Below, in pieces: positions 46,930 to 58,955 of a stretch of 64,000 nucleotides of DNA. This DNA is from Lepas anatifera (Eukaryota > Arthropoda > Thecostraca > Lepadidae): NCBI GenBank assembly GCA_034440635.1, contig JAOTON010002273.1, positions 372,001 through 436,000 on the forward strand, read 5' to 3'. The notes under the pieces are model-generated. The model searched no databases. It saw only the letters and a program-made list of their open reading frames with translations, and had not been told where the DNA came from. The position numbers were made by a program, and so were the translations under genes. Numbering within the stretch: position 1 is the first letter of the stretch; the number at the start of each line of letters is the position of its first letter.

Positions 46930-47185
46930 AAGAGAATGGTGCACTTTTATAGTGATGTTTGAACTAGGGATGCATCCGATCTCGAGTCCAGCCGGGTTTT
47001 ACTTGGTTATCGAACACGTTAGAAATCCGACTGGATGCCAGATTTGAGAGTAAATCTGACCAGTTTTGTCGGATTTTGCATTTCGAAGAACTGCGCTTTA
47101 GCATACGAAACAAATTTGTAAGTGCACGTTTCCCTTTACGTAACTGATGTCTGTAACAGAAAATGAAGGTCAACTGTTACACAAA
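46930..47185. other. Nothing recognised
   Basis: Short AT-rich spacer without repeats or frames of note. Confidence 0.4.
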
Positions 47186-47250
47186 TAACACACCTCTCTA
47201 ACTTCTCTAACTTAGCCTCTCTAACCTCTCTAACACCTCTCTAACTTAAT
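47186..47250 (+). repeat. Short degenerate CTCTCTAAC repeat
   Basis: Six or so irregular copies of (AC)CTCTCTAACTT. Low complexity, pyrimidine-rich. Confidence 0.8.
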
Positions 47251-47357
47251 CGTTCCATTTTATTGAGATCAGAATTTGTTGATAAAACAGGAGTGGACTG
47301 CTTCCTAGGAACCAAAAAAAGATTGTCTACCTACACCACAAAATCTAGAGGTTCGTC

Positions 47358-47540
47358 CAGGGGGACAGCCATGGGGAGGGGGGCTGGGGCGCCCTCTGAT
47401 GGTCCGGAGGCCCACGTAAGTATAGGGGCCGCGCTTTGCGCGCCCCGCCTGCACGGCTGACTCTGTGGCCAACCGTGGAACTTCATATTAAACAGGGGCC
47501 TCTTATGCCCTCTCCAGATCTCCTTTCTGCCAAGAGCAGG
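47358..47540 (+). mobile_element. Truncated relative of the 31719 hAT MITE
   Basis: Shares CTGTGGCCAA, then CAGGGGCCTCTTATGCCCTC and CAGGGCCCTTTTTAC with 31800-31920. The left end CAGGGGGACAGCC is altered and no right end is readable. Confidence 0.6.
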
Positions 47541-47720
47541 GCCCTTTTTACTCATTCACCTTCACACTCATTCGTACTCTCACAATATTCAGTTTCGGGC
47601 ACCGTCGGACAACTGTGGCTAACTGCACTTTTATTTAGTATCTTTGAACTGGGTGCTGGTTTGGGCAGTACCCACGGCCGATTGTAGGGCGATTTATGAC
47701 AGTGCTACGGCACAAATGCG

Positions 47721-47777
<57 letters not shown>
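47721..47777. repeat. (AT)n microsatellite
   Basis: Pure AT repeats with one shift in phase at about 47744. It lies just before the Penelope-like fragment. Confidence 0.95.
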
Positions 47778-47781
<4 letters not shown>

Positions 47782-47918
47782 ATGAAAAAAGCCGAGTCAC
47801 CACAAAACATTGAAACAGCACCAATGTAGTCTACTAATCCACTTGCCCCCATGATGATTGTAGGCCTCATGAAGACTACATTGTTGCCACCACAACAACA
47901 CTATCACGACGCCTGACC

Positions 47919-48137
47919 ATGCACGGACAAGAACAAACTGGCCCAGCAGAACACTGGTTAAACAAACACAAGTCAAAACCACCACACAAACTCTCGAAAG
48001 AAAACACCAAAATCATCGACGCAAGCACAGACCACTGCCGACTATTCATAAAAGAAGCACTTCACATCAACCGATACAAACGGTCACTAAACATTCAGAA
48101 ACACACTAACATTTCACTGACGGTCTGGGATGTATGA
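47919..48137 (+). CDS. Penelope-like element fragment, end of GIY-YIG domain
   Basis: The 72-codon frame contains NTKIIDASTDHCRLFIKEAL then HINRYKRSLNIQ. This matches the shape of the end of the GIY-YIG endonuclease domain of Penelope-like retroelements, where an aspartate or glutamate-rich strand is followed by (L)IKEALHI and K-LN. The catalytic glutamate of 'KEAL' is present. The GIY and YIG motifs and the reverse transcriptase are not readable upstream: the frame is closed, so the piece is a 3' remnant. AT microsatellites flank it on both sides. The family assignment rests on motif recall; other GIY-YIG retroelements are possible. Confidence 0.5.
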   Translation: MHGQEQTGPAEHWLNKHKSKPPHKLSKENTKIIDASTDHCRLFIKEALHINRYKRSLNIQKHTNISLTVWDV

Positions 48138-48482
48138 GAATATGTGTTAATACCTACATGCGTTTTTTCTATACCTGAGATGTGTTTGCGAAACTAAAAG
48201 TATTCTTAAATAGTATGCCACGGAAAAATGTATGAACTTGCTATTTTTAAATGAACTTCAATATTAGCAGCAGCGGCACTTAGCACAACTTTGTAGCCTT
48301 AATAATGATCGTGTAAAATACAATTGAAACGTGTCGGTAAAATGGAATTTAAATGAATATCGGAGACTTATTAGATAAAATACCAGTTTCAACTAAAAAG
48401 ACATTTAATCATATTCAAAAACCAAACAAGAAACTCACAAAAGCTCAACACTCAGTGCCGTACAACGACACCTACCTCAAAT

Positions 48483-48484
<2 letters not shown>
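48138..48484. other. Probable 3' tail of the Penelope-like remnant
   Basis: AT-rich non-coding sequence between the GIY-YIG frame and the second AT array; no internal repeats recognised. Confidence 0.35.

Positions 48485-48523
<39 letters not shown>
48485..48523. repeat. (TA)n microsatellite
   Basis: About 19 TA units ending in GGCCCC. It mirrors the AT array at 47721. Confidence 0.95.
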
Positions 48524-48526
<3 letters not shown>

Positions 48527-49812
48527 CCCATTCGAGGGTACAAACAGGGTGGTATCAGGTGGATAAAACCCTAAAAGTATAGTGTTTTGAGGAAAGTCGG
48601 GACGTTTGCGGAGTCATGGCTTATTTGCTCCCCAATCCGGATCAGTTGATGAATCCCAGTCAAAATGACGACTTTTTTCTAGAATTACATACATCTGGCT
48701 AGCTTTCAGATTTGTTTCTATAGACAATGCATAAGCTTCAGCATTCATTAGTGCACCACGGGCCATCTGATCGTTGTCTTAAAGCCATTTAGGCACTCAC
48801 AATTGTATCCATTGCAGAAAATGGCATCAGTCTCTATGTCCGCCCATCATACCAAGCTAGAGTGCCTGGCAACCCTGACCCATTCCCGATAACCATGACC
48901 AACCAGGCATGTTTCCATTGTAAAACGGCACTACAGCCAAACCTGTTTGAAGGGTAGCAGCACAAAAAGCCGGGACCCAGTGGCGCTATCAGGGGAGGCC
49001 TTTTACCACATTTCCTAGTCTCAGCTATGAGCGTCCTCAGGGGAAATGTTCTTGTGTCAAGCTATGGTCCTTTCACAACTGTATGGTCCACCGATGTCAG
49101 ACCTATGGTTGGCCGATAAAGCTGCTGTTTGTTGAAGGTGGACGGTTACACTAAGGTAGGGAGGGAAAATTCTTCAGCGCAACACGCAGTATCTTCACAG
49201 GAGGCTGCTTCAAATTCGTGTGACGCCTGCCATTACCCACCTGGCCACCGGTTACCCTTCCCTCCTCGCGACGGCTCTGTTGGTGCAGAATAGAACCTGA
49301 CAGTTTCTGTAGCCTGGTCTAACGTGACAGTTTTTTTAAGCATGGTTGGACGAGGCAGTCTTTCAAACTTTGTTTCACGCCAAGTGTGTGGATTTCTATC
49401 TCTTTGGGGATGTCTCAGCACCCCCAATGATGTGTTGCGCACCCCCAATGGTGATTTAGGCAAAAGGTGAAGCAAAGTCCCAATGAAATGCTTAAGGAAA
49501 AGGAAATCATCAACGAATACGTGTTCCACAGTGCTATAGTGACATTCTGCACCAGACCTTCAACTTAATAGGTCTGCAATAATATCAAGCAAAGGAAATC
49601 CTAACATATTGGGCAATTTACAATGTACAAATGTAGGTACATACCTGCAAGACAACTTATTGCATACTCAATTGAGATACAGAAAAACAAAGACTACAGT
49701 AAATGTCTGAATGGAGTACATATTTCCACTAAACAATTCATTCACAATGAGTTTAGCACCTGGAAGAAAGTATTTGAAATGAGCAAAAGATGTCACATCA
49801 TGGTGGTCTTTG
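48524..49812. other. No supported gene
   Basis: Short frames and AT-rich sequence. Two closely spaced direct repeats, GCACCCCCAATGRTG, lie at about 49420-49450. Nothing else. Confidence 0.4.
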
Positions 49813-50163
49813 GTCTATTTTTTTGCGACCCCGACTTGGGGACGTATTTGCACATTTGCGCCACATATACACACAGTCGCACTATGTACACTGAAGATAT
49901 TGTCATTTACCGGCACCCTTGCGGGACAGTCGTGTCCGCACGCTCCCTGTCACACACCCCACCGTGCCAGGCGGCGGGGCTATCCCGATTTCTCGGGCCC
50001 GCCGGAACAGAGGACTGCTCCGGTGACACGCAACGAGACCGTGCCCTCGGGGGCGCCACCGGACCGGTGGATCTGTTTAAAGGCCGATCAAGCCCGTGCT
50101 TCCAATAACAAAGACGCTGTTTGGTCAGAGAAACTCCTGTGTCAGGGGCTTTGGTCTGTGGCA
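49813..50163 (-). mobile_element. 5'-truncated SINE, same family as 33737
   Basis: The complement carries CGGGCTTGATCGGCCTTTAAA, CACCGGAGCAGTCCTCTGTT, GGCGGGCCCGAGAAATCGGG and GACACGACTGTCCCGCAAGG in the same order as 33900-34110. The copy lacks the tRNA head. 5' truncation is the usual outcome of incomplete reverse transcription. Confidence 0.88.
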
Positions 50164-51420
50164 CCAGGTGATTTTTTTACAAATCTGTAAACATGTGTAG
50201 CATCGGTAATCGGTATATCACCTGCTGTCTGATTTTGATGAGCAGCGTCTCTTCTCATGTTTCTTCTGGTTAATGCCGTAACATGACATGACAGTCAGAG
50301 AGCTTATACCTGGTGTTAAGATGCAATAGTGTTACTAAAAATGTAAAACTGAGGTGCTGGTTGCATGACTATTCATTGCATCACTCATCAAGTAAAACTT
50401 CAAAATGCAGTATGCGATCACTCCAAATATAAGCCACTGGTTCTTTATTACTCCTAAACTGGTCCCACCTGAAAAAAACCTTAAGCCATCCAACAAACTG
50501 CCTTTGAGGCCTTTGAGCAAGATAATTCAGACTACAGTATCCAGAATATGTTTCAACCTTCACACAATCCATATCATCTGTTTACCTGATGTTCCAGGGA
50601 CGGTTGGTCCTATCGGTTTGTAATTTTTCTTTCCCCACCAAACGCAAGCCAAACAATGAAAAAAGTGAAGAATATGAATTAAGAACACAATAAATGACAC
50701 TTAAACAACAAAAAGATACGAAATATTAGTGTTTCACCGTATACCCTAAGACTTGTTAGGGATCCATGTGAAGTTTTTCGGTTAGCATATTTTGAGGTTT
50801 TGCAGATATAATTATTTAGTTCTGATATATTGACGAGAGGTTAAACTCTGAAATCTTATGAAGCACTTAATAATGCCACTTATAACGTCTCAGATCCAAA
50901 TAAAACAGAACGCTGTTCTGTGGATGTTATCAAGCAGTCTGAAAGAGTGTGTTTTCAATAAAAACGCGCTTGTTCTTACTTCCTACCTTGGTCTAGATCA
51001 TGACGGCTCATAGAAAATATCAACCCAAATTCATATAAAATCTTCAGTGGAGCGCATGTGGAACAATAATGCTTAGTGAAACAGCCAGAACGCTTGACAT
51101 CTCAGTTTGTCTCGTACGAAAAGGATGGCCTTAAAATGGTCAGGAACCTCATGTCATAATAATGCTAGTTTTTAGATGCTGCAGCTAATTTTGTCATTGG
51201 ATCTCATGCCGGTAGATGAAAGTTTCCAATGTGCAAGAAGCTCTAACTGACTGGTGGGTATATCATTCCTTCACTGTCACTTATTCTATATTCTCTTACA
51301 AAAATATTGTGCGGTTTAGGAGTATGATACCTACGTATATGCTCCGTGCCCAGCTAAATGAAACTTTGAAATTACCTATATGGCTAGAGTGTGGATTTCT
51401 AACTCTATTTGTTTAGTGCT
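50164..51420. other. No supported gene
   Basis: AT-rich DNA with short frames. No repeats recognised. Confidence 0.4.
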
Positions 51421-51469
51421 AAAAAAATCCTGGATGACTGGGCACTGCCCAGTCATCCAGGATTTTTTT
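51421..51469. other. Perfect 24-bp palindrome with 1-base centre
   Basis: AAAAAAATCCTGGATGACTG plus GGCA, a central C at 51445, then the exact inverted copy ending in TTTTTTT. No mismatch in 24 pairs. It lies just upstream of a minus-strand SINE. Confidence 0.97.
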
Positions 51470-51544
51470 CATATTAGGCAGTGCAACTTGATTTCACGTG
51501 TTTCAAGGGACCTGTCTGCCACCAACTGCCAGGGTCATATGGCG

Positions 51545-51680
51545 TCACCAACTCTTTCCCTGTTGGAAGGGTTTCTCGGGAGCCAGCGTGCTCCTTATTC
51601 AGGGAAGCCGCCAGGCCTTGAACCCGGGCCGGCTGAATGGAAGCCAGCTACGCTGACCACTCCACTTCCGCGCCCCCCCG
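51545..51680 (-). mobile_element. tRNA-derived SINE, third family
   Basis: On the complement GTGGAGTGGTCAGCGTAGC (A-box-like, type with variable loop) is followed by GGCCCGGGTTCAAGGCC (B box) at tRNA spacing, then a non-tRNA body TGGCGGCTTCCCTGAATAAG. Both pol III boxes are well kept. It could equally be called a tRNA pseudogene with a SINE tail. Confidence 0.65.
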
Positions 51681-52324
51681 TGATTTATGATGAATCTATA
51701 TTAAAAGTGCCCCTTAGACAAAAATATTCTGTTACCTATGGCTGTTGGGTTTCACCACAGATTTTTAGCTTTCGTTATAGAAAGGTTAGAAAGGTAAAGT
51801 GTGCTAAAACAGAGACAACTTTTTGGCCCCCAATTTCTTTTTCCCTATTCAACGTGGACGAAAGTAGCACGCACTTCCCTCTTCTGGTATATTATCTGGC
51901 TGTACTTTGGCAGCCCACTCCAAACGTGACCCAGAGTCCTCCTCACTCTCTATAACTCATATGACAGTTAAGATTAAAACCTATGTACGCCTCTTTCCTC
52001 CTTCATTCGATTAGCTTCGTGCCGGGCCCCCAATCCTCTCCACTCAGCAGGAACCCATCGCGACACTCCCGACTTCAGCGAATTCGGCCGCTGGCTAGCC
52101 TGTGCCGACTCCGCCGTCTCGTCTGTACCGAAGAGCAGCCCCGGATGGTGGAACAAGCAAATAGAGTGCAAAGTATCGCAAGGAACGCTTAAAAAAGACA
52201 ACGTCAAAAGATATTTTGATTTTTGGTTCAAAACTGTACCATTTTCATCGACAAATTTCCACTGAATTTCTCGCAATACAAGTGAACGCGTCTCCACCAA
52301 TCAGCGGCCACCATCCACTGGCCA
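51681..52324. other. No supported gene
   Basis: Frames through here have mixed composition without borders. The block 52020-52150 is locally GC-rich. Confidence 0.35.
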
Positions 52325-52430
52325 CCGATTGCCTGCGGGCACAGAGGTTAGAGAGGTCACGCGGGGTCACGCCGAGTTCAAGTCTCGATGGGGAGGGGTC
52401 GCGAGGTGGATTATAAAACCTACATGCGTG
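52325..52430 (+). mobile_element. Possible tRNA-like SINE fragment
   Basis: GCACAGAGGTTAGAG followed by CACGCCGAGTTCAAGTCTCG resembles an A box and B box pair (the B box GAGTTCAAGTC is good). The A box is weak. No copy elsewhere in the window was found. Confidence 0.35.
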
Positions 52431-53830
52431 GTGTTGAGAATGGTGGTGGCTATACCTGCAGTCGAGGTAGCATCAAACAACATTAAGCTATTTTACTTCA
52501 TGTTTTATACTTTCTGAGAAGGCGATTAATCTTTAACCGGGAAAATGGCTTTTAAGGAAGCAATTTCCCGATCAGACCAAAGTCTTTAAAGGCCACTGGC
52601 GTTTGGAAAACCGTGTCCACAGCCGGAGTGTTTAGTTAATGGAAAATGTATGTTCTATATGTATTATAATTTTATGGGCATTGACAAGAACTAAAGGAGA
52701 TTTGTAAATTTTCAAAATCATACTAATATTCTACAAAAGAGTAACCATTAGCCAATTACACTGTGCAGTCACGGCGGAAAGTCCGAATTTAAGGGGAGGG
52801 GCACCATTGGCTTTTCAACTCATTTATTTCCAGTCAAGGCCATAGGATTAATGTTATAATTTCTGATTCAAGGGGAAGCACCGTACCCCGGTGCCCCCCC
52901 CCAGTTCCGACGCCAGTGACACTGTCCACACACCCCCACTGCCTGAGGTTCAATTCAACGATAAATAACGGCATCACAGGATCTTAGCTTGACTTAGGAA
53001 AGAATGCGGCCTATTCGATTGGATATATTTTTCCAGCTCGACTCAGCGTCAGTGTTTGATTTGACCTACAGGTAATTCGAGTTCCACGCCGCCCACGCCC
53101 AGTACTACCCACACAGCCACGGTGATTACGCGCTATTGGTCAGCAGCCTTTTCCTCTAACGTGACTTTTGGCCGGAAAAATGTGGATGGGAGGATTTCCT
53201 GCAGCGGCCGGCGTCGTGAAATGGTCTGGCAAATATGACGAGATTGGGAAATTACCGAACAAACTCCGTGACAGCACGGCAATTGCACTGGCATGAAATG
53301 CTACCGCTGAAAACGTGATCCTGCTCCAAATGTGTGGCGAAAACTCAACGTAGACGGCCGCCAGCGAAATGAGGTTTTCCGTATTCTGTACACAAATACA
53401 GGAGCCTGAAAGCGGCACCGTTTATTGCACATAAGATCAGAAGGGAGATCACCTTCAGCTAACTTCATTGTAGAGCGGCGGTGGATGCATATTGTTTTAG
53501 AAGTTATGAGCCCAAAAAGGTGGGCTTGTTTTAGAGTTTTCATGTTGTTGTAACGTGGCAACGCCTACATTTGCTCGTAACAGCTTTATCTTACTAGTGG
53601 ATGCTTGAATGCTCACCTATTGCTGGTGGTTGTCATGTTATGCTAATTGCATACGTTTGCCTGATTGTCCCGTTTTCCCTTTTCAGAACGTCGCATATAT
53701 TTGCTTGATTTTCGAGGAATAAACTTTGCATATCATCACTGAGTCTTAGTACCTGGATAAGGTCGATAGCTTTCCAGCCCTTCGATCACCAATTGCTGAT
53801 TCAGTTGCCTGGTGCTGGTCGGAAACTGGC
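52431..53830. other. No firmly supported gene
   Basis: A copy of the GTCCGAATTTAAG repeat lies at 52770-52860. Both strands are open around 53140-53420 (a 38-codon plus frame starting MWMGGFPAAAGVVKWSGKYD, and a 92-codon minus frame), with no recognised family. Confidence 0.3.
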
Positions 53831-54857
53831 TTAACACGTGCCCTGCCGGGGTCCCTTGCATGACGCACCCCGCTGGGGGGGCGTTTTTTCGCCCCCCCTC
53901 CGTATCTCGTTCCCCACGAAAGCTAAAGGAAAATTACGGGCGGCGTTCGAAAGCTCTTGACAAGATGAAGATAATTTATACGCAGAATTTTTATGTCAGG
54001 TCAATATTGAGATCAGCATAGGTCAAAGAATGTTCCATAGGCTTACAACAGAGCAGTGTACGTTTCCCTCTCTAGATCTGCCCGTCAGGAAAGCTAGAGC
54101 AAATCTTAATGCATCATTGGATTGCTCTCATCGCGGCAAATCGAATGATGTATAATATGACTTTGCTAGGTCAACTAGTCAAAATGACCTGACCTCGACC
54201 TAGGTCAGGGTCACAGAGTGACCTGGTATGGTCATGTGTCATATCAATCGACTCCCCGTGACATTATAAGCACAATGCAAGCAAAATTGGGAGCTTTATC
54301 TTAATTCAGTGAAAAGTTATTGGCAAAATAATCACTCCCAGCTCCCGTGACCTGATATGACCTTTGAGAGGTTAGATGCTCAAAAACTCAACTTTATGGT
54401 CAAGATCGTGGTAAGAATAGACATTTTGAGGATTTTCAGCCTTATCTATCCAGTATTTCCTGAAAACGAGTCCATTCTATTTTTCACCGTAGAGTTATAA
54501 TGGGGTGACCAAAAAATTGACCCCACCTTAGGTCACCAATATCGAAATTCCGAGATAACAGATTTGTAGACCCTAATGACCTTATCATATCATGGAAGTT
54601 TCAAACTGATCGGTTTGCTAATGTTCCCTGGGCGCTGCTTCAAACTCGTAATTTTAAGTTTTGAGGTTGGGTCACTTGACCCTGAATAGCTCCTTGACCT
54701 GACATGATCTTAACTCAAAAATTTGGTCAAATGTGTAAAATGGATCAGGAATAAGGTACCGTAAGTTTTGTTGTTCTGCGTTTCTTCGTTATGGAGGTAT
54801 CTGGGAAAAACCAGGAGAGGGGCGAATTTCGCCCCCTCCCAGCGGGGCGCGTGTTAA
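53831..54857 (-). mobile_element. TTAA-bounded element E5
   Basis: TTAA at 53831-53834 and 54854-54857 bracket ends CACGTGCCCTGCCGGGG and, on the complement, CACGCGCCCCGCTGGGAGG. Near each end lies a hairpin-like GCGTTTTTTCGCCCC or GGGGCGAATTTCGCCCC. The centre has TGACCTCGACCTAGGTCA. Parts align with E6, and the ATATGATGTATAATATGACT stretch resembles E2/E4. The C/G hairpin of E1-E4 is absent, so it is a sister subfamily. Confidence 0.85.
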
Positions 54858-55877
54858 AGATTACGAAATTATATTGAATGCACACTTGGTGATTTTTTCA
54901 TCGCCTACATTGTCTTATGTACCGGATAGCTGTTTCTATTACCAGCCAATGGCGCTCACAAGCCGTGACGTAAGCTTGGGCTTATGTAGTGTCAGTTGAA
55001 GCTGGGATAGGGAAGTGCCACTTTTGATACGATCCTGTTATCGTTATTTTCCTATATGAACCGGTTTTCAAAATAATACGGCTTAAATATCCGCTTTTAG
55101 CACATGGACATGGACATCAGATTAATTTTCATTGCCCTGCCCGGCTTGGATTTCAATATATTCTGAAGAAATAATCTCAGCTTGTCTTATTCATGTCATA
55201 AACGCGACATTGTCAAGTTCTCTAAAGGAGTGCACTTTACCCACCTTCCGCGGAGCACACACCCAAGGCGTGGTACCCCTGGGAAGAAATCTATGTCCTA
55301 AGGCTCAACCCCATTAACCTTGCACACTATGAATGATATGCACAGGAAAACTGCGTAAATCATGCCTCATGCATATGCCATTAAGTCGATGGTGAAAGTT
55401 TCGCTCCTCCAAACTTCGAATCTTTGCTAAGCTTTCATGAATATTGATCAGCTCATGAATGGCTTCGCTTGAAAAGTCCATTTGCAACAAGAGAGGATAG
55501 TTGGCGAGTTTGGGAGAAGTTCTCGCAAAGCGTCGGGAAGTTGTCGATAAATACGCCCACGCTTCTACCCTCATTAGTGGGTTAAAAAGTGGCCACCAAG
55601 TAAATGCGATCGTAAAAAGGATCGCTCGCTGTTGCGAAATGGGGTCTGAATTCACAAAATATACGCGATGGAAAGTTAAGCGCATTTCACGAAGGCTAAT
55701 ATCTAGGGCAAATATAATTCTTGACCGTTAGAGATGAGAGACTCAGGCTATTTTGCAGGCCCGGGCTGGACCCAATAATACTTTTCGAAACCCGGCGTGG
55801 GCCCACCTTTTGGTAAATATACGTAAATAAGCCCGGGCAGGCTCTGTCTTAAGAAATAACTTAAATATATGTGTGAC
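54858..55877. other. No firmly supported gene
   Basis: Opposing frames at 55314-55731 are both open: plus frame with RREVVDKYAHAST, minus frame with HELINIHESLAKIRSLEERN. No splice border or family. A short GCCCGGGCT inverted pair lies at 55756-55845, possibly a small MITE. Confidence 0.3.
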
Positions 55878-56030
55878 ATGTCCATGGGTGGAGATCCCGG
55901 GGGTTGGGGGACTGGACCCCCTGGATTTTGGGTCTCCCATAGGCTTTGTATAGGGCTTGTATTGCCGTGCCAGCGTTAACCCACCCAGGACCACCCCTCT
56001 GGATCAAGAAGATATCTCCAGCCATGGACA
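55878..56030 (-). repeat. Dispersed repeat 'CAATACAAGCCCTAT', copy 3
   Basis: Reverse-complement relative of 37600-37760 and 38453-38600, with CCCAGGGGGTTGG-type block and GTATTGCCGTGCCAGCGTTA. Confidence 0.6.
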
Positions 56031-56099
56031 TGCCTACTACTGCTAAAAACGATATTTTTAGGCTAGTTCACCCAGGAAAAGCTCTCTGGCTGCATCAAG

Positions 56100-56234
56100 G
56101 GTCGGATACAGACTGACAGCTTAGGGGGGGCAATGGGGCCCAAAATCGTGAAAAGCAGTTGTCATTTAAAGAAAATTGGCACAAATCAGGGAGTTTGAGG
56201 GTCAATTACCCGTTTCTCCCTGGATCCGCCAGTG
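56100..56234 (-). mobile_element. Short MITE with GGCGGATCC end, copy 2
   Basis: Complement starts CACTGGCGGATCCAGGGAG and shares the T-rich centre and CACGATTTTGGG with 8141-8278. Confidence 0.7.
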
Positions 56235-58091
56235 GTTTTATCTATTCAAGAAAAATGGAAGCGACATTGACGGATTCCCGGTGATTTCCGATTGACTATT
56301 TGAATTGTGGACTATCTTAAACAAGCCAACAGACCATCCTGCTCCGGGAAATAGTCACCGGCAGTGAAAATACGATTTTCATAGAATGTAGGTGGCATTA
56401 TTACCATCACACTGCAAAGTCCGAGGCGTACAACATGGCTGAACACCTCTTCTGGAGCCGAGGTTAAACCATTTCCGTTGACCCGTCACATCACAGTGGG
56501 CCAAAATGGGACAAGTTTAGAGCCACTTAGAAAATCCCTCACAACTCGGGAATCATTAGACTTAGAGCAAAAAAACAACAATTATTTGCCTTGGCCCAAG
56601 AATTCAAATGATCTGTGGTATGACCTTGTAAGGTTAAATTATGACCTTAACCTTAGGTCAAGGTTAAATAATTACCTTTAAGGTCAAGCTGCATATATCA
56701 GAATCCTTGGGTCATGCTTATTACTATGATACCAAATTTATGACTGCATTTTGTTTCGCTCAAAATTTATAGATACAAACAATTCTAAAAACTGTGACCT
56801 TGATAACCTCTGCTGACCTTTGTTATTGACCTGAAATTAATAATGGATGGGTAAATTCAGATTTTCCATTTCAAGAGTTTTTGAATAATACTTAAGAACT
56901 TGATCTTCTAGAAGCCGAGTTAAGCCCAGGTTTTGTCAGCCTCATTTTAGAAGAGCAGAATCTCCTTACATGGGTTTAGGAATGACATCATAACTCGTTG
57001 ACCTAACCTGACCTGATGCCGATTATTAATGATAAGTTGTCATATTTATAATTCTTCAGGCCTGAAAAGCGACGTGTGTCTCATTTAAATAAGCTTGGAA
57101 TCATTTGCGAAAAACCGAGGGGAGGGGTCCGATGTAATACTAGGCGATGAGGGGTTAATGATGCAGGTTACTGCAAAGAAAGATGAATAAATGAAAATGT
57201 GTAAGTAAATGAAAGCCTGTGCGCGCTACATGTATATTTCTTGGTTGAGCATAAAGCTTGATTTAGGAGTAAAAATAATATAAGAATTCGTTTCCATTTT
57301 CATTTGCAAAGCTGGAGATTCGAAGCGCAGGGTCGTTTGCAACATTTTTTTAAGAAACATTTAAGATGTTCGTGCATAAATTTTTATGAATTAATTCAGG
57401 GTTAACCAAATTTTTTGTACTTCGCACTTACCCACATACTTCGTTACAATAACCTTAGGACAAAAAAGTTTCGAGCGTTAATATAGCCTGTCATTTGAAT
57501 TTAAATACATAAACCCCATAGCATCCTAACCCGATCGCAGCCCCAAGCATAGAAACTAAGATCAGTATGCACGCTAGATTTCAAGAGAAAAATATAATGG
57601 TTAAAACGAAAGCTCTGACATTTCAATTTAGTAGCAAAAGGGCATATACAACCAGCTTTACAAGTGATCATTCGACCTTTCAGTTGAATCCTTTAAAATT
57701 TTATTAGAACGATACGTGTTCAAACTTTCTTACAAGTATAAAATAGTTTTAAATCTTGCTGCAAAAACACACCACTTCCGAATATTCATATGAACTAAGC
57801 ATTGCTGTGTCGTAAAGCCCCAAATAGAATATGTCGCTGCTGATATTTTTGAAACAGAAGCCAGATGTGACCTAAAATTAGTGATTGCAGTCACCAAATG
57901 ATGTAGAAGGTCCTCCGGATGCAAGGAAAGTACCTACAACTGCTTACAGTCCAAACATGGGAACATGAAATAAGCAATGCAAATGAAATGCATCCATAAC
58001 TAGTCGGAAAAAGACAACACATCAGAAGGTGTAATGCAACCACCTGTTCCATAAATTCAAGTCGTGCACACATTCAAGCTTGGAGGAAGCG
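56235..58091. other. No gene; TGACC-rich part is a likely eroded TTAA element (E7)
   Basis: 56615-57010 is dense in TGACCTTA/TAAGGTCA motifs, and the sequence AAAAACCGAGGGGAGGGG runs to a TTAA at 57155-57158. It has the same layout as the right ends of E4-E6. The left border was not found. The rest is AT-rich with short frames. Confidence 0.4.
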
Positions 58092-58111
58092 TTAAAGGGA
58101 ATGTGGCACCT

Positions 58112-58955
58112 TTAACACGCGCATTGACGGGGGTCTGAGCCACCTTCGCATTGACGGGGGGTACCCGCCCCCCTTAAGATCTCGAGAACCACGGTAGGTA
58201 GCGAAAAACGGTAAACGGCATTGGGCTGCCCGTCCACTTCTCCATCGAAAACACTTGAACCATTTTTTTGTCAGGTCACATTTAAGGTCATGAGAGGTCA
58301 AAACATGCCGTCATAGGGATAACATGTAAATTACGTTTTTCGGCCATTACATCTGAACAAGTAAAGATAGAGCAAAACAACTTCAGCTATATGAATTCTC
58401 TCAGCAAGCCGAATCGAATGATATATAATTTGCCCTTGCTAGGTCAAATCAAAGATTTGACCTGGCCTGAGGTCAGGTCAGGGTCAAATTATATAAAATG
58501 CATATCATTAGAACTGCAAAGCCCAGGTGAGTCTAATGCAGCTAAAATAAATGCTCTATCGCTATCCGTTACTGAGTCATACAGCAAAAACCATTTTCCC
58601 ATGTATTTCCAATGGAGAGGTCATGCCTCGTACCTGACCTTAGGTCATCGATATCAAAAATACCGGAACACATTTTAGAGAACTCGGTGGGGCCTTTATG
58701 TGATATGAGTTTCAATCGGATAGGTTTCACCCTGCTCCGACTTATGCTATCTTAAACTTTTTTTGAGGTCGGGTCACTTGACCTGTACTGGTGACCTGAC
58801 CTGAGATGACCTAACCTTAAAATTTTCACAGAAGTTGTAATAATGATGAGGGAAAAAGTATGCTTAGTACGGCGGTGCTACGCGCCGCCGTTTTTCTGCT
58901 ATCTCCGAAAAACAGGAGGGGGGTGGGCACCCGCCCCCGTCAATGCGCGTGTTAA
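58112..58955 (-). mobile_element. TTAA-bounded element E4, inverted twin of E2, inside N2
   Basis: TTAA at 58112-58115 and 58952-58955 with ends CACGCGCATTGACGGGGG on both sides. It matches E2 along its whole length on the other strand, including the duplicated GCATTGACGGGGG motif at one end, the hairpin (58869-58891) and the central TGACCTGGCCTGAGGTCA. It sits 16 bases inside N2. The target there, CCTTTAAAACG, corresponds to CCTTCACAACG in N1. Confidence 0.93.
58869..58891 (-). other. Subterminal hairpin of E4
   Basis: On the minus strand ACGGCGGCGC, loop GTA, GCACCGCCGT: nine of ten pairs, with a C/A mismatch at pair 8, the pair that is T-A in E1 and C-G in E2. Confidence 0.7.

Noticed and set aside
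49623..50108. 161-codon plus-strand frame
   Set aside because: Most of it is the antisense of the truncated SINE.
51380..51955. 191-codon plus-strand frame
   Set aside because: Runs through the perfect palindrome and the minus-strand SINE, so it is a chance frame over repeats.
53180..53296. 38-codon plus frame starting MWMGGFPAAAG in AAAAATGTGG context
   Set aside because: Protein-like and possibly a small gene, but too short, with no family and with an open opposing frame.
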